From Blastococcus sp. MG754426 (lineage in GTDB: Bacteria; Actinomycetota; Actinomycetes; Mycobacteriales; Geodermatophilaceae), in NCBI RefSeq assembly GCF_021699055.1, contig NZ_SSXC01000035.1:1-39461 (forward strand): a DNA stretch of 39,461 nt, read 5' to 3'. The first letter of the stretch is position 1; every line of letters begins with the position of its first letter. The translations under genes and the position numbers were made by a program. Positions 22,474 through 30,302 of this stretch are shown here, in pieces. Below the pieces are notes generated by a model. It did not search any database. It had not been told where the DNA came from and saw nothing but the letters and a program-made list of their open reading frames with translations.

Positions 22474-25032
22474 CTAGTCCTTGCGGCCGGCGTCGACCAG
22501 CCGGATCACCGCGGCGCCCTCCTCGTCGGAGGCCTCCAGGTCGACCTCGACGTCGAAGCCCCAGTCGTGGTTGCCCTCGGGGTCGTCGACGATCTGCCGC
22601 ACCCGCCAGGTGCCCGGCTCCGACCTGTCCCAGATGAGCAAGGCCGGGCCGCGGGCGTCGGCGCCGGTGCGCACCTCCTCGTGCTCCGCGAAGTAGGCCT
22701 GCACGACCTCGCCCCACCGGTCGGCGTCCCAGCCGGAGCCGGAGTCCAGCCCGCCCAGGTCGTACCAGCGGCGCCGGGCCCACAGCTCGACGCGGCGGAA
22801 CAGCGCGTTGCGCACCATCGCGGTGAACGCCCGCTCGTTGCCGGTGAGCGGCCGCGGCCGGGCGGGGACGGCGACCTCGGCAACCGGCCCGTCGTCCGGG
22901 TTCGTCAGCGCCTCCCACTCGTCGAGCAGGCTGGAGTCCACCTGTCGCACCAGCTCGCCCAGCCACTCGACCAGGTCGGTGACCTCCTCGGTGCGCGCCG
23001 CCGCGGGCACGCCCGAGCGCAGCGCCTTGAAGGCGTCGGAGAGGTAGCGCAGCACGGCGCCCTCGGCCCGGGTGAGGCCGTAGGTGGTGACCAGCTCGCG
23101 GAAGGTGAACGCCCGCTCCCACATCTCCCGGACGACCGACTTCGGCGACAGCTGGGCGTCCGCGGCCCACGGGTTGCTCTGCCGGTAGACCTCGTAGGCG
23201 TGCCCGAGCAGCTCCTCCAGCGGCTTGGGGTAGCTGATCTCCTCGAGCAGCTCCATCCGCTCGTCGTACTCGATGCCCTCGGCCTTCATCTGCGCGACGG
23301 CCTCGCCCTTGGCCTTGTTCAGCTGGGCGGCCAGGATCTGGCGTGGGTCGTCCAGGGTGGCCTCGATGACGCTGACGACGTCGAGCGCGTAGGTGTCCGA
23401 CCCCGGGTCCAGGAGGTCGATGGCGGCCAGCGCGAAGGTGGACAGCGGCTGGTTGAGCGCGAAGTCCGGCGGGAGGTCCAGCGTCAGGTCGTAGCGCCGG
23501 CCGTCGGCCTCGGGCTCGGGCAGCCGCTCCAGCACGCCGGCCTGCAGCAGCGACCGCGCGATGCCGATGGCCTCCCGGATCAGCCGCAGCTGCTTCTTGC
23601 GCGGCTCGTGGTTGTCGGTGAGCAGCCGGCGCATCGCGGCGAACGGGTCGCCCGGCCGGTCGACGACGTCGAGCACCATCGCCGTCGTCACCCGCATGTG
23701 GCTGGTCAGCTTCTCCGGCTCGCCCTCGACCAGCCGGTTCATGGTCGCCTCGCTCCAGGGCACCATGCCCTCGGGAACCTTCTTGCGCACCAGCTTGCGG
23801 CGCTTCTTCGGGTCGTCGGCGACCTTGGCGAACTGCTTGAGGTTCTCCACCTCGTGCTCGGGTGCCTGGACGACGACCGTGCCGGCGGTGTCGTACCCGG
23901 CCCGCCCGGCGCGGCCGGCGATCTGGTGGAACTCGCGCACCTGCAGCAGCCGGGTGCGGGTGCCGTCGTACTTGGACAGCGCCGAGAACACGACGGTGCG
24001 GATCGGCACGTTGATGCCGACGCCGAGGGTGTCGGTGCCGCAGATGACCTTGAGCAGCCCGGCCTGGGCCAGCTGCTCCACCAGCCGCCGGTACTTGGGG
24101 AGCATGCCGGCGTGGTGGACGCCGATCCCGTGGCGGACCAGCCGCGACAGCGTCGTCCCGAAGGAGGACGAGAACCGGAACCCGCCGATCATGTCGGCGA
24201 TCGCGGCCTTCTCCTCCTTGCTGCACACGTTGACGCTCATGAGCGCCTGGGCGCGCTCCAGCGCCGAGGCCTGGGTGAAGTGGACGACGTAGACCGGCGC
24301 CTGCTTGGTGTCCAGGAGCTCCTGGATCGTCTCGTGCATCGGCGTCGTCGCGTAGTAGTGGTGCAGGGGGACGGGCCGCACGGCGTTGGCCACGAGCGCC
24401 GTGGGCCGGCCGGTGCGGCGGGTCAGGTCCTCGCGCAGGGACGTGACGTCGCCGAGCGTGGCGCTCATCAGCAGGAACTGGGCCTTCGGGAGCTCCAGCA
24501 GCGGCACCTGCCAGGCCCAGCCCCGATCGGGGTCGCCGTAGAAGTGGAACTCGTCCATCACGACGAGCGCGTCGGCGAGCTGTTCCGACTCGCCGCCCTC
24601 GCGCAGCGCGATGTTGGCGAGCACCTCGGCGGTGCAGGCGATGATCGGGGCGTCGCGGTTGACCGCGGCGTCGCCGGTGAGCATGCCGACGTTCTGCGCG
24701 CCGAAGACCCCGCAGAGGGCGAAGAACTTCTCGCTGACCAGCGCCTTGATGGGAGCGGTGTAGTAGCTGCGCCGGCCGCCGGCCAGCGCCGCGTACTGGG
24801 CGCCGGTGGCGACCAGGGACTTGCCCGACCCCGTCGGCGTCGCGAGGACGACGTTGGCGCCGCTGACCAGCTCGATCAGCGCCTCCTCCTGGGTCGGGTA
24901 GAGGGCGGTGCCGCCCGCCTCCGCCCACTCGGCGAAGGCCGCGAACAGCGCGTCGGGATCGGCGCCCGTCGCGCGCAGCGCGGTGAGGTCGCCGGGGTCG
25001 TCCAGCAGGGGAGGGGCGGCGGTGGTCGTCAT
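22474..25032 (-). CDS. Ski2-like DEAD/DEAH-box helicase with DUF3516-type C-terminus
   Basis: ATP-dependent RNA or DNA helicase of 852 residues. Motifs in order: YPTQEEAL (Q motif region), Walker A ATPTGSGKS (64-72), DEFH Walker B (160-163), SAT (190-192), GVHHAGMLPKYR (about 304-315), GTDTLGVGINVP, and motif VI QIAGRAGRAGYD (370-381). The C-terminal ~400 residues match the actinobacterial DUF3516 extension. ATG at 25030-25032 starts the conserved region; no clean ribosome site is upstream, and an in-frame extension to 25584 would be non-coding. It is probably unrelated to the biosynthetic operon, which begins beyond its 3' end. Confidence 0.93.
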   Translation of the reverse strand: MTTTAAPPLLDDPGDLTALRATGADPDALFAAFAEWAEAGGTALYPTQEEALIELVSGANVVLATPTGSGKSLVATGAQYAALAGGRRSYYTAPIKALVSEKFFALCGVFGAQNVGMLTGDAAVNRDAPIIACTAEVLANIALREGGESEQLADALVVMDEFHFYGDPDRGWAWQVPLLELPKAQFLLMSATLGDVTSLREDLTRRTGRPTALVANAVRPVPLHHYYATTPMHETIQELLDTKQAPVYVVHFTQASALERAQALMSVNVCSKEEKAAIADMIGGFRFSSSFGTTLSRLVRHGIGVHHAGMLPKYRRLVEQLAQAGLLKVICGTDTLGVGINVPIRTVVFSALSKYDGTRTRLLQVREFHQIAGRAGRAGYDTAGTVVVQAPEHEVENLKQFAKVADDPKKRRKLVRKKVPEGMVPWSEATMNRLVEGEPEKLTSHMRVTTAMVLDVVDRPGDPFAAMRRLLTDNHEPRKKQLRLIREAIGIARSLLQAGVLERLPEPEADGRRYDLTLDLPPDFALNQPLSTFALAAIDLLDPGSDTYALDVVSVIEATLDDPRQILAAQLNKAKGEAVAQMKAEGIEYDERMELLEEISYPKPLEELLGHAYEVYRQSNPWAADAQLSPKSVVREMWERAFTFRELVTTYGLTRAEGAVLRYLSDAFKALRSGVPAAARTEEVTDLVEWLGELVRQVDSSLLDEWEALTNPDDGPVAEVAVPARPRPLTGNERAFTAMVRNALFRRVELWARRRWYDLGGLDSGSGWDADRWGEVVQAYFAEHEEVRTGADARGPALLIWDRSEPGTWRVRQIVDDPEGNHDWGFDVEVDLEASDEEGAAVIRLVDAGRKD

Positions 25033-25203
25033 CAGGAGGGACAGCGTGCCCGACGGGCTCCTGCTTCCCCGGACCCAGGCCCCACGGCGGAGTCGTGCCA
25101 GGCGGACGGTAACGATCCGGTAACGAGACCTGCGGTGAGGTGTGACATCCGCCGTAACCGGAGAGGAAGGTGAACAACAGGTGAACGGAAGGTGGCCGAG
25201 ACC

Positions 25204-25335
25204 ATGCGTGAACGTTTCTGCCCGGAATGCCGGTGGACCGTTGTGACCGACCAGGCGGGCCGGCGGCGGCTCGAGATGCGCTGGGTGCCGCTCGGCGCCG
25301 CGGCGACCCACGGCCCGGTGGCGCGCGCCGCCTGA
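25204..25335 (+). CDS. Possible 43-residue CPEC protein
   Basis: Small frame MRERFCPECRWTVVTDQAGR continuing to PVARAA. ATG at 25204 has GGAAGG 11 bases upstream, third positions are mostly G or C, and a strong hairpin follows the stop by 17 bases. One CxxC pair could bind metal as part of a dimer. Family not recognised. It sits alone between a divergent helicase and an SDR gene. It could be a chance frame; protein evidence is lacking. Confidence 0.45.
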   Translation: MRERFCPECRWTVVTDQAGRRRLEMRWVPLGAAATHGPVARAA

Positions 25336-25352
25336 GCAGAGCAGGACCCTCC

Positions 25353-25410
25353 CGACCCGGGCGGGAGGAGGGGTGCACAGCGAGGTGCGCCTCTCCTCCC
25401 GCCCGGGTCG
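25353..25410 (+). terminator. Perfect 18-bp inverted repeat, likely terminator
   Basis: CGACCCGGGCGGGAGGAG (25353-25370) is exactly complementary to CTCCTCCCGCCCGGGTCG (25393-25410), with a 22-base loop. It follows the small CPEC frame and precedes the SDR promoter region. No T tract. Confidence 0.6.
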
Positions 25411-25528
25411 TGCGTCGTCCGGGGTTCCGTACGCCGGGCGGCGGGTAGTCGCCCCGCGCCGCGGCACCGCAGGGGCGTGAGACCAGCGCCCGGGTGCACA
25501 GCGCTCCCGACCAGGAAGGTGGACGCCC

Positions 25529-26386
25529 GTGTCCGAACCCCGCCCCGACTCCCAGCCCGCCCAGCAGCAGAGCACCCCGGGCACGCTCGGCGAGATGACG
25601 CCGAAGCCCGACCACGGTGAGGAGAGCTACCAGGGCTCCGGGAGGCTGGCCGGCAAGGTCGCCGTGATCACCGGTGGCGACAGCGGCATCGGCCGCGCGG
25701 TGGCGATCGCCTTCGCCCGCGAGGGCGCGGACGTCCTCATCTCCTACCTGGAGGAGCACGAGGACGCCCAGGACACCGCCCGGTACGTCGAACAGGCCGG
25801 CCGGAGGTGCGTGCTGGTGCCGGGTGACATCTCCGACCGCGCGCACTGCAGGACGATCATCCCGAAGGCCGTCGAGGAGTTCGGCCGGGTGGACGTGCTG
25901 GTCAACAACGCCGCCTTCCAGATGAGCCACGACTCGCTGGAGGAGATCTCCGACGAGGAGTGGGACTTCACCCTCGCCACGAACCTCTCGGCGATGTTCA
26001 CCCTCACCAAGGACGCGCTGCCGCACATGCAGCCGGGGGCGTCGATCATCAACTCGTCGTCGGTGAACAGCGACAACCCCAGCCCGAACCTCATCGCCTA
26101 CGCGATGACCAAGGCCGGGATCGCCAACTTCACCGCGTCGCTGGCGCAGATGCTGGCGGAGAAGGGGATCCGGGCCAACAGCGTCGCCCCGGGGCCGGTG
26201 TGGACGCCGCTGATCCCGGCGACCATGCCGGAGGAGAAGGTGGAGGGCTTCGGCCAGCAGGTGCCGATGGGCCGTCCGGGTCAGCCGGCCGAGCTCGCGC
26301 CGGTGTACGTGCTGCTGGCCAGCGACGAGGCGTCCTACGTCTCCGGCGCCCGGGTCGCCGTGACCGGCGGCAAGCCCATCCTCTGA
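25529..26386 (+). CDS. SDR-family oxidoreductase (YhdG/YghA-like)
   Basis: Short-chain dehydrogenase of 285 residues with an N-terminal ~40-residue extension (PKPDHGEESYQGSGRLAGK) typical of the stress-associated subgroup with YghA/YhdF-like members. NAD(P) motif TGGDSGIG (48-55), NNAA (126-129), catalytic Ser in INSSSVNS (about 176-180), Tyr191 and Lys195 in YAMTK. Motif ASDEASYVSGARVAVTGGKPIL closes the fold. GTG at 25529 has AGGAAGGTGG upstream. Substrate unknown. It stands alone, with hairpins on both sides. Confidence 0.93.
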   Translation: MSEPRPDSQPAQQQSTPGTLGEMTPKPDHGEESYQGSGRLAGKVAVITGGDSGIGRAVAIAFAREGADVLISYLEEHEDAQDTARYVEQAGRRCVLVPGDISDRAHCRTIIPKAVEEFGRVDVLVNNAAFQMSHDSLEEISDEEWDFTLATNLSAMFTLTKDALPHMQPGASIINSSSVNSDNPSPNLIAYAMTKAGIANFTASLAQMLAEKGIRANSVAPGPVWTPLIPATMPEEKVEGFGQQVPMGRPGQPAELAPVYVLLASDEASYVSGARVAVTGGKPIL

Positions 26387-26395
26387 CGCGGCCAC

Positions 26396-26449
26396 GATCA
26401 GCTCACCTGATCACGGGGCGTCCTCCCTCACAGCCCAGCGTGAGGGAGG
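26396..26449 (+). terminator. Two hairpins after the SDR gene
   Basis: GATCAG-CTCAC-CTGATC (26396-26412) is followed by CCTCCCTCAC (26422-26431) pairing with GTGAGGGAGG (26440-26449) around an 8-base loop. The second is a perfect 10-bp stem and would end transcription from both this gene and the convergent one. Confidence 0.7.
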
Positions 26450-26489
26450 GCGCTGCACGATCAGCTGGGCTGACCGTCGCAGGGCCCGC

Positions 26490-27005
26490 TCAGCAGTCGA
26501 AGGCGGACCAGCAGAGGTCGTTGCGCCGCCGCTGGTCGTCCAGGACCAGGGCGCGGACGCCCTCGGGGAGCTGGTCCCGCTGCCACCGGCACTCGGCCGA
26601 CCCCGCGGCGTCGCTGCTACCCGCGGGCGCCACCGCGCGCACCGCCTTGACCGCGTAGGCGGCGGCCCCGAGCTCGTGCGCTGCGACGTGCGCCACCGCG
26701 CCCGCCTGCCCGGCGGCGTAGGCGCGTGCCGGGCCGCACCCCGCAGGTCCCTGGCCGCGGCCATCGCGTGCCCTCCGGCGGCACGCGCCCGCATCATGCG
26801 CATCGCCCCGCGGGCCCAGGCGCGGGTCGCCTCGATCGCCGCACGCGGCCGGTCGTCGTCGGGACGCTCGGTCTCGAAGAGCGGGAGGACGTGCTCGGCA
26901 CACGCGGCCGCCCACAGCGCGAGGAGGTGGTGGTCGGCGTCGGTGAGGGTCCCGCCGCGCCGGATGGTCACCAGTCGAGGGTCCGGGACCTCCGGCAGGA
27001 TCACG
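26490..27005 (-). pseudogene. Immunity-protein-like gene with a one-base frameshift
   Basis: The N-terminal half reads in one frame (VILPEVPDPRLVTIRRGGTL to AARDLRGAAR) and the C-terminal half in another (ARAYAAGQAGAVAHVAAHEL to NDLCWSAFDC). Together they make a ~170-residue helical protein resembling the actinobacterial family called 'putative immunity protein'. The switch lies near 26725-26742; one missing base there would restore one frame. GTG at 27003-27005 has GGAGG 8 bases upstream. Either a genuine pseudogene or an assembly error. The family name is homology-based; no toxin gene is nearby. Confidence 0.75.
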
Positions 27006-27060
27006 GCGGCATCCTCCACGACCGGACCGGTGTTCGCAGCCCGGCGGGCGGACGCGTCGA

Positions 27061-27966
27061 TCAGGGCAGGGTGCGGGCGAGGCGGGCGAGGTGCTGCGGC
27101 CGCACCCGGCAGCAGCCCCCGATCAGCCGCGCGCCGTCCGCCACCCACCGGGGGACGTCGTCCGGAGCGATCCCCGGGGTGCCGGTCCACCCCCGCGCGA
27201 CGGCGTCCCACGCCTCGCCGCTGTTCGGGTAGACGACCACCGGCTTCCCGGTGCGCGCCGCCTGGGTCACCGCGGGGCCGACGCCGGAGGGCGCCGTGCA
27301 GTTGACGCCGACCGCGACGACGGCGTCGACGTCCCCGGCCATCGCGAAGACCTCGGCCGCCGGCTCGCCCCGGCGGGTGCGGACGACGCCACCGTCGTCC
27401 ACCACCGTGGTCAGCGAGAGCCAGACCGGCACCCCGAGCGCCTGCGCCTCCAGCACCAGCGCCTCGGCCTCCGCGGCGGCGGGCACCGTCTCGCACGCCA
27501 GCACGTCGGCCCCGGCCTCGGCGAGCAGCTCCATGCGGGGCCGGTGGAACGCGCGCAGCGCGGCGACGCCGACCCGGTCGGCGTAGTCCCCCGTGTACTC
27601 CGACCCGTCGGCGAGCATCGCGCCGTAAGGTCCGACCGATCCCGCGACCCAGCCCTCGCCCTGCCCCTCGCGGGCGAGCGCGACCGACGAGGCGATCAGC
27701 CGGTGGGCCTCTGCCGCGCCCACCCCCGCGGCGGCGAACCCCTCGACGGTCGCCTGGTAGCTCACCGTCGTCGCCACCCGGGCGCCGGCTGCGGCGAAGG
27801 CGGCGTGCGCGGCCACGACCGCCGCCGGGTCGTCGCGGAGCAGGCGGGCGGACCACAGCGCGGAGGAGACGTCGTGCCCGCGCGCCTCGAGCTCGGTGGA
27901 CAGGCCGCCGTCCAGCAGGACCGGTCCGGCGGCGAGCGCGTCGGTGAGATCGGGCATGGACACCAT
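27061..27966 (-). CDS. mmuM: Homocysteine S-methyltransferase
   Basis: Zinc-dependent enzyme that methylates homocysteine to methionine, using S-methylmethionine or a similar donor. About 301 residues. LLDGGLSTELEARGHDVS opens the TIM barrel; zinc ligands are the Cys in GVNCTAPS and the Cys pair in GGCCRVRPQHL near the C-terminus. Two starts are possible: ATG at 27966 and ATG at 27957 (three codons shorter); neither has a strong ribosome site. It diverges from yidD with only 23 bases between the two starts if 27966 is used, so both transcripts may be leaderless. Confidence 0.93.
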   Translation of the reverse strand: MVSMPDLTDALAAGPVLLDGGLSTELEARGHDVSSALWSARLLRDDPAAVVAAHAAFAAAGARVATTVSYQATVEGFAAAGVGAAEAHRLIASSVALAREGQGEGWVAGSVGPYGAMLADGSEYTGDYADRVGVAALRAFHRPRMELLAEAGADVLACETVPAAAEAEALVLEAQALGVPVWLSLTTVVDDGGVVRTRRGEPAAEVFAMAGDVDAVVAVGVNCTAPSGVGPAVTQAARTGKPVVVYPNSGEAWDAVARGWTGTPGIAPDDVPRWVADGARLIGGCCRVRPQHLARLARTLP

Positions 27967-27989
27967 GATCCCGCGGTACCTGCGCACCC

Positions 27990-28496
27990 ATGGTCTTCAT
28001 CTGGAGCAGTGGCTGGGGTCCCCGCCGGCGCAGGCCCCGCGGCGGCGGCTACCGCGGGCACTACGCCGGGCACTACGGGCGGGGCTACGGCCCCGGGTAC
28101 GGCCCCGGGTACGGCTACGGCCCCGGCTACGGCCGCCGCCGGCGCGACGACTCCTGCCTGCGCGACCTCCTCTTCCTCAACACCGGCTGCTGCCTGGCCA
28201 ACGCGATCGGCTGCGGGATGGACCTGCTGCTCGTCGCCCCCCGTTCGTTCCCGGCGATCCGGGCGGGGCAGCAGGGCGGCGGGGCCGCGGCCCGGCTGGT
28301 CGCGGCCGTCCGGTACTACCAGCGCGAGATCAGCCCGCGGCGCCGGCCGTGCTGCCGGTTCACCCCGACGTGCTCGGCCTACGCCATCGACGCGCTGGAG
28401 ACCCATGGCGCCCTCCGCGGCTCCTGGCTGACGCTGCGCCGGCTCGTGCGCTGCCGCCCCGGCGCTGCCGGGGGCACCGACCCGGTACCGGCCTGA
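27990..28496 (+). CDS. yidD: YidD-domain protein with Gly/Tyr-rich N-terminus
   Basis: 168 residues. The C-terminal ~65 residues are a YidD (membrane protein insertion efficiency factor) domain: [20 protein letters not shown] then [20 protein letters not shown], ending LRRLVRCRP. Canonical YidD is ~70-110 residues. Here it is preceded by a basic segment, a [17 protein letters not shown] repeat (32-48), and a cysteine-rich hydrophobic stretch (60-82, [20 protein letters not shown]) that could be a membrane anchor. It is away from the usual rpmH-rnpA-yidC locus, so it may be a second, specialised copy. ATG at 27990 has no ribosome site. Confidence 0.88.
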   Translation: MVFIWSSGWGPRRRRPRGGGYRGHYAGHYGRGYGPGYGPGYGYGPGYGRRRRDDSCLRDLLFLNTGCCLANAIGCGMDLLLVAPRSFPAIRAGQQGGGAAARLVAAVRYYQREISPRRRPCCRFTPTCSAYAIDALETHGALRGSWLTLRRLVRCRPGAAGGTDPVPA

Positions 28497-28531
28497 CCCG
28501 GAGCGCGGCCGGCGTCGCCTACGGTCGCCCG

Positions 28532-29533
28532 GTGGTGACCGGGACCCGCACGTGGCGCGACCCGGGGTGGCGGGCCGCCGCGCTGGGGTGGGCCGCCGGG
28601 CAGCTCGAACGCGCCGGCCTCGTCCCCGGCGGGGAGCCGGAGCAGCCGCACGTGCGCGCCTGGTCCACCGCCTTCCGCATCCCGCTGCGCGGCGGGGAGG
28701 CGGTCTGGCTGAAGGCGGTCGGCCCGGGGTCGGCGCAGGAGCCCGTGCTGGCCGAGGCGCTCGCGGTCCGGGTGCCGGAGCGGGTGCTCGTGCCCCTGGC
28801 GGTCGACCGCGGGCGCCGGCTGCTCCTCCTGCCCGACGGCGGGCCCACGCTGCGCGAGGCCGGCGCGGACCTCGCCGCCTGGACGGCGATGCTGGTCGCC
28901 CACGCCCGCCTGCAGGCCGAGGTCGCGGACCACGCGGACGGGCTGGTCGCCCTCGGGGTCCCCGACCACCGCCCGGAGCGGCTGCCCGCGCTGGTGGCGG
29001 ACCTGCTGGCCGACGGCGATGCGCAGCAGGCCGGCCGCCCGGACGGCCTCGCTCCGGAGGTGCGCGCCCGCGTGCTCGCCGGGACCGGCCGTTACGCGGC
29101 GGCTTGCCGGGAGCTCGCCGACGGCGGCGTCCCGGCGACGGTGCAGCACGACGACCTGCACGACGGCAACGTCTTCGCCGGCGGCGGGGGCTACCGCTTC
29201 TTCGACTGGGGCGACGCGTCGATCTCGCACCCCTTCCTGGTGCTGCTGGTCGTCCTGCGGTTCGCCGGGCAGGTGCTGGACCTGTCGCCGGGCCACCCGG
29301 CGCTGTTCCGGCTGCGCGACGCCTACCTGGACCAGTGGCTCGACCACGGCACCCCCGCGGAGCTGCGCGAGCTGTGCGACCAGGCGCTGCACGTCGCGCC
29401 GCTGCAGCGGGCCCTCACCTGGCGCCGGATCCTGCGCGGCGTGCACGAGGCCGAGCGCACGGAGTGGGCCGGCGCGGTGCCCGGGTGGACCGCCGAGCAC
29501 CTGGCGCCGGGCCCGCTGGCGCCCGGCGGCTGA
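28532..29533 (+). CDS. Aminoglycoside-phosphotransferase-family kinase
   Basis: APH/choline-kinase-fold protein of 333 residues. The Brenner motif QHDDLHDGNVF (around residue 206) and the metal-binding FFDWGDAS (around 225) are intact. The N-terminal lobe has AVWLKAVGPG with a possible ATP-binding lysine. Substrate unknown; many such actinobacterial kinases are not drug resistance genes, so resistance should not be assumed. Two adjacent GTG codons (28532 and 28535) can start it; TACGGT lies 6 bases before the first, which suggests a leaderless mRNA. arfB begins 23 bases after its stop. Confidence 0.88.
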   Translation: MVTGTRTWRDPGWRAAALGWAAGQLERAGLVPGGEPEQPHVRAWSTAFRIPLRGGEAVWLKAVGPGSAQEPVLAEALAVRVPERVLVPLAVDRGRRLLLLPDGGPTLREAGADLAAWTAMLVAHARLQAEVADHADGLVALGVPDHRPERLPALVADLLADGDAQQAGRPDGLAPEVRARVLAGTGRYAAACRELADGGVPATVQHDDLHDGNVFAGGGGYRFFDWGDASISHPFLVLLVVLRFAGQVLDLSPGHPALFRLRDAYLDQWLDHGTPAELRELCDQALHVAPLQRALTWRRILRGVHEAERTEWAGAVPGWTAEHLAPGPLAPGG

Positions 29534-29556
29534 CCTGCGTCGGCCACACTGTCCGG

Positions 29557-29997
29557 GTGCCAGGGACCGACGACGCCTCCGGTGACCTCCCGGTCACCGG
29601 TTCCCTCGTCGTGCCCGCGGCCGCGCAGTCGTGGCGCTTCTCCCGCAGCTCGGGGCCGGGCGGGCAGGGCGTCAACACCGCCGACTCCCGGGTCGAGCTC
29701 TCGGTGCGGCCGCTGGACCTGCCGGGGCTGAGCGACCCGCAGCGGGCGCGGCTCGCCTCACGGCTGGCCGGCCGCCTCGTCGACGGCGTCCTCACCGTCG
29801 CCGCGAGCGAGCACCGCCAGCAGCTGCGCAACCGCCAGGCCGCCCGCGAGCGGCTCGCCGCGGTGCTGCGGGCCGCGCTGGCCCCACCGGCGCCGGCCCG
29901 GCGCCGCACCAAGCCGACGCGGGGCTCCCAGGAGCGCCGCATCCAGGCCAAGAAGCAGCGCGGGCAGCTCAAGCAGCAGCGCCGGGACTGGGACTGA
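29557..29997 (+). CDS. arfB: Alternative ribosome-rescue factor (ArfB/YaeJ-type)
   Basis: Peptidyl-tRNA hydrolase that frees ribosomes stalled on non-stop mRNA. 146 residues: release-factor catalytic domain with SGPGGQGVNTADSRVEL (GGQ at about 35-37) and a basic disordered tail (RRRTKPTRGS and KKQRGQLKQQRRDWD) that enters the mRNA channel in this family. Length fits. The GTG at 29557 gives the expected N-terminus; CACACT lies 6 bases before it, again a leaderless layout. Convergent with the DUF1905 gene. Confidence 0.92.
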   Translation: MPGTDDASGDLPVTGSLVVPAAAQSWRFSRSSGPGGQGVNTADSRVELSVRPLDLPGLSDPQRARLASRLAGRLVDGVLTVAASEHRQQLRNRQAARERLAAVLRAALAPPAPARRRTKPTRGSQERRIQAKKQRGQLKQQRRDWD

Positions 29998-30026
29998 CCG
30001 GCGGCCGCCGCGGCGTGACGGCTGGC

Positions 30027-30302
30027 TCAGCCGCCGCTGCAGGTGCACGGTGACCTGCTCGCCCGCGCGGCTATTCCCGATGGCCGAGCGGATCGCCGCG
30101 CGCAGCGGCAGCCAGTGCGGTCCGGTGCCCGACGGCACGAGGGTGGCGGCGAAGGCGTGCCCGTCGGCGTGCCGGTCACCTTCAGCGCGCGGCGGGGGCC
30201 CGGCAGCGCGGTGGAGTCCGGGACCTCCAGGTGGGTGGGGAACGCGCCGTCCTCCTCGATGGGCGCGGTGAAGGTGACGTCCAGGGCGGTGGGGGTGCTC
30301 AT
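30027..30302 (-). pseudogene. DUF1905 gene with frameshift
   Basis: The start ([19 protein letters not shown] to RALKVTGT) reads in one frame and the rest of the domain (DGHAFAATLVPSGTGPHWLP, RAAIRSAIGNSRAGEQVTVH) in another. The switch lies near 30165-30172 and needs one extra base to repair. As written, translation stops at 30027 with a scrambled C-terminus; the repaired frame has no nearby stop, so a second lesion is possible. ATG at 30300-30302 has GGAGGA upstream and overlaps the sigma-factor stop (ATGA). Function of DUF1905 proteins is not known to me. Confidence 0.72.

Noticed and set aside
28532-29533. Antibiotic resistance gene
   Set aside because: Only the general APH fold is seen; motifs do not identify an aminoglycoside substrate.
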